From Tethya wilhelma (taxonomy: Eukaryota > Porifera > Demospongiae > Tethyida > Tethyidae), in contig CAXIPT010000004.1 of assembly GCA_964030475.1 (NCBI GenBank), positions 457,068-521,067 of the forward strand: a DNA stretch of 64,000 nucleotides, in the 5' to 3' direction. Below the pieces are notes generated by a model, which saw only the letters and a list, made by a program, of their open reading frames with translations, was not told the DNA's origin and did not search any database. Shown piece after piece: positions 51,742 through 64,000 of the stretch. The stretch's first letter is position 1; each line of letters starts with the position of its first letter. The position numbers were made by a program, and so were the translations under genes.

Positions 51742-52186
51742 GGTGACGGCTTAATTTCTTTCCCTTGCAGAGTTTAAAGTGTTTCCAATGATCTGGTTCT
51801 TAAGTGATGAAGAATAGGTCTGCATGTTGTTTTGAACGAAAGCTATGATTTTGCTACACACTGTGAATGTCTCTCTGGTATGTACAATGCGTGTGTATAA
51901 CACACATATATGGTGATATTCGAACTGAAATATTTGACCCTTTGCAGTGATATGTCTTTGAACCCATGCAGTGTGTCAATTATATGAGTTTATGCTTTCG
52001 TCAAACCTTATTGGTTAATTGGTTTTTGTAGGAGTTCCTTAATTTTAATTGTTTTTCCTCAATTCTTTACATGTATATTGTCATGACAACCAGTTAATAA
52101 CATAACTTGAATTCCTTTCTTGTTTTATTGTTCATTAACTTGAAGTAAGCTAAATACTCTGTCTATATTCATGAATGGTTTTACTT
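51742..52186. other. Intergenic interval
   Basis: No gene or repeat recognised. 5' flank of the 51741 gene. Confidence 0.45.
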
Positions 52187-52435
52187 TCACAGAGAGCATG
52201 CAGGCCGGGCTTTGAGCAAGCACATATCTAGGACTTCTTCATCTGTTTGGCATGTTTTTATGAAGTGTGGTAGCATTTTTTCAGGCATCAGTTTTCTCGA
52301 AAAGAGAGTTTCTTTTTGAAAACCATTCAAAGAGTGTTTGAGCAGCTGTGTGAATTTGTCGTAACTCCTCTGATCACATGAGCCAAGGGTGAAACAGAGA
52401 AGGAGAATTATCGGAGTAGCTTTGATCAGCTTCAT
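52187..52435 (-). pseudogene. Subfamily B 5' fragment
   Basis: The ATG at 52433-52435 starts the signal peptide (MKLIKATPIILLLCFTLGSC) and propeptide (82 codons). The processing site reads TCQ instead of TRQ, and family sequence ends a few residues into module 1 (DMCLLKARPAC). Nothing of the modules or tail follows. This is the last array element before the HERC-type gene. Confidence 0.8.
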
Positions 52436-53314
52436 GGTGATGGCTTTCTTATATTTTGAGATTTGATTTTGTTAAGAATTTAGTATTTATGTGGACTATC
52501 GTTGACAATTGATGAAATACATTTCTCTTGCTTTTAGGTAAAGCAATGGCACGATTGTGGTGAATAGGTCTATTTCACCTGAAATAGTAGACTCTTGATT
52601 GTGGTATATCTTTCAATTTGAGCTAGCGGAAATAATTAAGCTTACATATTTAATACAAGCTTTATGCTTCCTTTATCAAAAGCATAACAGCTGAATTGTT
52701 AATTAAGAAAATTGACTCCATTTGTAACTGTAGCTTTTCCGCAATTTTTGGTAAAGCTCAATAATGTGATAATATTTGTGGTGGTTGTAGGTTGTGTTAC
52801 TGAATTACTTTTGGATTGATTGTGGTTTGTTCCTAAAGTAACTCAAGCAACAGTGCCAAAAAAAAACTCCCTGTGATATAGTAGCAGTTTCATGCCCGCC
52901 CTTTCCTGGTATGACTCGGTACAGTAATTCTGGGAATTTTATTTATTGCATGGGTGAAAGTAGTAGTAGTAGATTGTTTCAGCTAGTAGTATTGATCACA
53001 AATGTGAAAGGTAACCAGTTTGATTGGCTGAGGCCTATAGATACATATCTTGAGTCTTAAGTTCCAATAATGCCACGGTTACTTATCATTATTGAAGTGG
53101 CTTAGTGGTAAGAGGTCTTTGGTTCAATTTCAAATGAGTCTGATGAATCACAGAATTTTCTGAGATTTTTCTCTCTCTCAATATTTTGTGCTATGATTGA
53201 TCCATTCTCCTCCACACACACACACACATCATTGCATACTATCACGAAAAGCACAGATACAACCATTCATTCTCTCTCTCACACATACACACGCCATTAT
53301 CCCTCATTACACAG
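52436..53314. other. Boundary between the gene array and the HERC-type gene
   Basis: I read all frames for the missing RCC1 repeats of the next gene and found none. A TGGCTTAGTGG/GGTTCAATTTC pair at 53098-53131 resembles tRNA promoter boxes but is too closely spaced. CA and TC tracts precede the first recognised exon. Confidence 0.6.
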
Positions 53315-60391
<7,077 letters not shown>

Positions 60392-61732
60392 CGTACTTAA
60401 CACTAATGATTGGTTTAACACTAATGCTAACACTAACTGATTTGAGCTAGATAGCTAGCTCTAATGCTAATGAAACTATGGAACTATGCACTATTTTGGA
60501 TTCGTGTTCACATTGATTTACATTGGAATTAAGTACCATGCAAATCTTTTAAGTCTGTGTGTAGCCACCAGTAAGTTAATGGTATATGTAGCTATGTTGT
60601 TTTTAATATGTATACCTAGCTATGAATGTATGTGTGTGCTAACATATACTGATTGTTTTTAGATTTAATGAGTGTCTACATCTTGATCCCAATTTTTGAT
60701 TTCAGTGTCATTACATACGAGTATACTGTACTTATATGTTGTATTATAGAATGTTGTGCATAATAATTAACATAAGAACATTTATATAATAGACATGCAT
60801 GCATAACGTTATGTCACAGTCAGGATAGTGCGTGCATGTGTACATTCATGCGCTTATAGGTAGTCACTGTTCACATAATGTTGTTAGAAGCACTTGGTGT
60901 GTATCACTGACTTAAACTACCTGGTAAAGTTACAATTGTTCTCTATTGTACTTATCTGTATGTGGCAGTGACAGCTAGTGATGACATGTCATTGTTTACT
61001 CGTGATTAATCTTTGATCCGTGGAAGTTTTGGGTTTTAGTCAATAAATATGTATTCTTAAACAACAAAAAAATGTCTACATGTGAGTTCACTTTAGCAGG
61101 AAATTGTTGTTTAGTATTGTCACTGACAGTTAGTGTCTGTCATGCATTGGAAAATTCGCGTCTTGTTTGGTTTGATTCCAGCACTGTGTTTGCCCCATGA
61201 ATCACCACGCTGAATGTTGGCAGTATCACAACAAAATCTTTTGTCAGATCACCATTCAAATAATAAAGTTAACTCCTTCAGTGTCTAATTGTGTTGGCTT
61301 GTCACCTTGCATTTTGAACAGTGTGGAAATTAAAAACATATATCATGAACTCATGCACTATGAAAATTTATTCAAGAAATATAACTGCTTTGTAAGGTGA
61401 ATCAATATAGTACACTAATGCTGTCTGATTAGTCCATTTTGGCCATCGTAATCATGTACATCTATTTGACAATATGTCCGGTTCTCGTGGAGTGTTCCTC
61501 AGCTCTATTAGATTGTATACCCAATCATGCTAGCACCTAAATTTTTTACACAGTACATTTACATAATAAATGGACACCTTTAGCTATTCACCTTGGGTTC
61601 CATGAATTGGTATAAATAAGTCCAAACTCTCTTGTCTTGGCACTCAAACAGCCACCCAACTCACCATATCATCTCGTTTTGGAGAGAAATAACTTCCCAC
61701 AAACCTTCATTTAACCACCAACCAAACGTATA
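60392..61732. other. 3' flank of the HERC-type gene and 5' flank of the peptide precursor gene
   Basis: No gene is seen. AATAAA-type words occur near 61040 and 61258. The right end carries the promoter listed at 61611. Confidence 0.5.
61611..61618 (+). promoter_or_regulatory. TATA box of the peptide precursor gene
   Basis: TATAAATA lies 115 bp upstream of the ATG at 61733, in the right place for a transcript start near 61640. It is one of few clear TATA boxes in the window and suits a highly expressed secretory gene. Confidence 0.6.
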
Positions 61733-62806
61733 ATGAAAACAGCTCTTCTTCTCTCTGCTTGTGCACTGCTCAGCACCCTCTGTGCTGTAAATGCACGAAG
61801 CATTATGTCTGCTGCCAACAAACAAGACGACTATGATGGGGCAACCTTGCAAGACCTCTACGATACAATGGCTCTCCAACAGCAAGAAGATGATGATGAT
61901 GGAAATAAAATGGCCAAAGAACAGTTTCTTCCGCTTCTTGCTAGCCTTGCTCTTCCAAGTGTGATTGGAGGAGTACGTCGTCTCATTCATCGCAGTACTC
62001 AAAAAGATGCCACCCTTCAACAGCAAGATGATGAAGACTATCAAGCTGAGCTACAGAATCTTTACAACTCACTAGCTACAATGGAACAAGAAGATGATGA
62101 TGAAGATGATGGGGAAAAGATAGCCAAGGAACAAATCTGGGGAGCACTAGCTCGATTAGCTTTGCCTTTTGCATCGAATTTGATAGGTCATCGTGGGCAA
62201 GTTAGTCTGCAACAAGAAGATGATGATGAAGATGAGGGGGAAAAGATAGCCAAGGAACAAATCTGGGGAGCACTGGCTCGACTTGCTTTGCCTCTTGCGA
62301 CGAATTTTATTGGAGGCCATCGTGACCAAGTTAGTCTGCAACAAGAAGATGACAATGAAAATGACAATGGTGTGGCTGAGGAGCAACGTTTTTGGAGAGG
62401 GTTGCTAAATGTTGGAAAAAAGATATTGCCTCATGTAGCTAATGGACTTTTGGGAGGTGGAGGCTATTATGATGCTGAAGCACAGCAGGATGATTATGAG
62501 GCACGATCTCAAGACCTTTACGATTCTCAAGCCATAAACCAACAAGATGAAGAAGAAGATGATGATGAAAATGATAATGGTGATAAAGAAGCTGAAATGC
62601 AATTCTTCAAAAAGTTTCGTCGTGGCTTGAAGAAATTTGGCAGGAAAGCAGGCAGAGGTCTAAAGAAATTTGGCAAAGGTGCTCTCAAACACGGAGGCGC
62701 TTTTGCTGGTCATGCTGTGGGTGGAGCCATAGGCGGAGCTTTGGCTGGACGAGGTGGGGGAAGTTATTATTATCAAGATGAGGTAGCCGTTCAGGATGAG
62801 TATTGA
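61733..62806 (+). CDS. Secreted multi-peptide precursor, candidate antimicrobial polyprotein
   Basis: 357 residues, single exon, ATG at 61733. Signal peptide about 1-21 (MKTALLLSACALLSTLCAVNA). Acidic spacers (about 31-60, 92-130, 157-171, 203-217, 247-288; runs such as QEDDDDG and EEEDDDEND) alternate with five non-acidic segments: 65-88 (FLPLLASLALPSVIGGVRR), 135-155 and 177-197 (near-identical IWGALARLALP...), 219-245 (FWRGLLNVGKKILPHVANGL) and 291-343 (FFKKFRRGLKKFGRKAGRG, then a glycine-rich end). Each segment follows KEQ, EEQ or EMQ. Spacers share L(Q/N)(D/N)LY(D/N)(S/T). The layout matches precursors in which an acidic part neutralises a cationic amphipathic helix until cleavage. No homologue was recognised; a matrix or mucus protein is the alternative. 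Confidence 0.8.
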   Translation: MKTALLLSACALLSTLCAVNARSIMSAANKQDDYDGATLQDLYDTMALQQQEDDDDGNKMAKEQFLPLLASLALPSVIGGVRRLIHRSTQKDATLQQQDDEDYQAELQNLYNSLATMEQEDDDEDDGEKIAKEQIWGALARLALPFASNLIGHRGQVSLQQEDDDEDEGEKIAKEQIWGALARLALPLATNFIGGHRDQVSLQQEDDNENDNGVAEEQRFWRGLLNVGKKILPHVANGLLGGGGYYDAEAQQDDYEARSQDLYDSQAINQQDEEEDDDENDNGDKEAEMQFFKKFRRGLKKFGRKAGRGLKKFGKGALKHGGAFAGHAVGGAIGGALAGRGGGSYYYQDEVAVQDEY

Positions 62807-63569
62807 GGAAGGTTCATGACTCATCTCTGACAGGGTTAACATCACTGTGTGCAATGTGCTTTATTTAGAACTAAATGATTAACTGAAAAGGACTTATATA
62901 GTACTTCAGTAGTGTGTAGGAAGAGTAGCGGTAAAAGTAGTGTATTATATAGTCACTGTTGATTGTACATGTATGTAACAATTTTTGTACACACGTACAT
63001 CTGTAGTACAGCAAAAGAAATAATATTATTAATATGTTAGTAGTATTGTATGGAAAGCAATTTTGCACTCACAAAACTAACTTAATCAGTCAGTGCATGT
63101 AGACTTTGGATTTGCCAAAGTTATAGTTAACTAATTGCATGTCCATGTTTGCAAAGTTGTTGTTGTTGTTGTTGTTTTTGAGGGGGGGGGGAGAGTTATT
63201 TATTTTTTAATTATAATACAATATATGTACAATTAGTATACACCCAATTAAACTTAAGTTCCAGTTACGTATTGCAGTACATGTACATCATCACACAATG
63301 TTATTATTGTATGTCATGATGGCTCAACAACAATACATTAAGTTGATTCCTGCCAATTATTTTTCTGTATATTGAAATCAAAAGTTTAACACTGAATTGA
63401 CATTTTTAATGATAAGAATAGTCAGTAAACTAAACTATGATAAAAGACTACAATTCATGCAACTACGAACTTGTGTCCAACTACTCATATAATCATATGC
63501 ATGGATCAATTTAAGTCAATCCTTTTTTTTTTTCTATGTACGTATACTTTTAAGTTCATCTGCATAAAT
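62807..63569. other. Convergent interval between the two precursor genes
   Basis: The 3' ends of both genes face each other. It contains a GTT repeat followed by a run of 10 or more G (about 63157-63192). No gene is seen. Confidence 0.6.
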
Positions 63570-64000
63570 CTAGTAATCTTCTTGCTTCTCAGCTCCGTAT
63601 TGGTAGTGTCCACCATACTGCTGTTGGGGGTAGCCACCACCACCAGCACCACCGGCACCTCCAAGATAACCCATAGCCAAATGGCCAGCAATGGGTATTG
63701 CAGCCTTGCCAAATTTCTTCAAATAAGGAAGAGCTTTTCCACCAAATCTTTTGAACTTTCTTCCAACTCTTTTGCCAAAATGTTTCACTTTTCTTCCAGC
63801 TTTTTTAAAGAACCTTCCAAACCCTTGCTCCTGAGCTCTCTTCCTCTCTCCATCATCCTCATCATCTTCTTCCATAAGAGCCAAAGAGTCGTAAAGATCT
63901 TGTAAAGCAGCTACATAGTCTTCTTGCTTCTTGGCTGCACGATCGGTTCCTTCATCACCTTCCTCTTGTTCAAGAGCCACGGAATCGTAGAGATCCTGCA
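63570..64000 (-). CDS. Paralogous cationic/acidic secreted precursor, 5' end beyond window
   Basis: The reverse-strand frame is open from the window edge to a stop at 63570 (143 codons visible; no start seen). It holds two acidic spacers with LQDLYDS(V/L)AL, as in the 61733 gene, then ERKRAQEQ and a strongly basic segment with KK.GRKVKHFGKRVGRKFKR and YLKKFGKAAIP, then a Gly-rich end (GGAGGAGGGG), PQQQYGGHYQYG and a C-terminal QEDY. The gene is a tail-to-tail neighbour of 61733-62806 and clearly its paralogue. Signal peptide and number of units cannot be seen. Confidence 0.8.
   Translation of the reverse strand, partial: QDLYDSVALEQEEGDEGTDRAAKKQEDYVAALQDLYDSLALMEEDDEDDGERKRAQEQGFGRFFKKAGRKVKHFGKRVGRKFKRFGGKALPYLKKFGKAAIPIAGHLAMGYLGGAGGAGGGGYPQQQYGGHYQYGAEKQEDY

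Noticed and set aside
53098..53131. A tRNA gene or tRNA-derived SINE (TGGCTTAGTGG ... GGTTCAATTTC)
   Set aside because: The first box fits well, but the second is imperfect, the boxes are too close for a tRNA, and no cloverleaf can be drawn.
61661..62044. 127-codon - strand frame opposite the peptide precursor
   Set aside because: The hydrophobic reading is simply the antisense of acidic Asp/Glu codons.

Overview
The window is eukaryotic, metazoan DNA, most likely from a demosponge with a compact genome of the Amphimedon type. It is AT-rich, the one large spliced gene has mostly short introns, and it carries a HERC-type RCC1/HECT ubiquitin ligase and a TRAF-like gene. The species call is inference. 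There are 503 Ns at 7819-8321 and one N inside a TG repeat at 50125.

Region 1 (1-52435) is a dense tandem array of about 25 intact, truncated, chimeric or dead copies of one single-exon gene family that I do not recognise from any named domain. Intact members are 357-484 residues. They have a signal peptide, a short propeptide ending in an Arg-Gln processing site (KRQ, RRQ, QRQ, PRQ or TRQ; two members have KRE or KRG), two diverged copies of a 12-cysteine module of about 130 residues, and a hydrophobic C-terminus that looks like a GPI-attachment signal. Each module has a GCC(I/F)...YN.T core and ends in LWSQCGVE. I call this the LWSQCGVE family. Subfamily A fills most of the array (QCEQTISRTP linker; LTCRNLL then ...AMWN tail). 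Subfamily B lies at 40-52 kb (GGTRMATMSA tail). Copies lie on both strands, sometimes as divergent pairs. The array shows vigorous birth and death: a seemingly identical 1,977-bp tandem duplication, a duplicated 2.85-kb unit, a duplicated three-gene block, nonsense and frameshift mutations, solo C-terminal pieces, chimeras, one copy that lost most of a module, and 108-bp coding repeats that make a mucin-like stalk.

Region 2 (9.9-12.4 kb) interrupts the array. The RING end of a TRAF-like gene lies on the + strand. The matching TRAF zinc-finger, coiled-coil and TRAF-C part lies on the - strand, fused to the promoter and signal peptide of an array gene. A 471-bp element with 31-bp perfect terminal inverted repeats lies between the halves.

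Region 3 (53315-60391) is a HERC-type HECT E3 ligase on the + strand. It was reconstructed as 21 exons (2,766 nt including the stop, frame preserved at every junction). It starts in the middle of the RCC1 propeller, so its 5' exons are missing or were lost where it meets the array.

Region 4 (61733-64000) holds two convergent paralogues for secreted precursors. Acidic spacers alternate with hydrophobic or strongly cationic glycine-rich segments, the layout of a multi-peptide antimicrobial precursor.

Together the window juxtaposes a rapidly evolving, probably cell-surface Cys-rich family, a TRAF signalling gene and candidate antimicrobial peptide precursors. A role in recognition or defence is suggested by this context only; no function is proved by the sequence.
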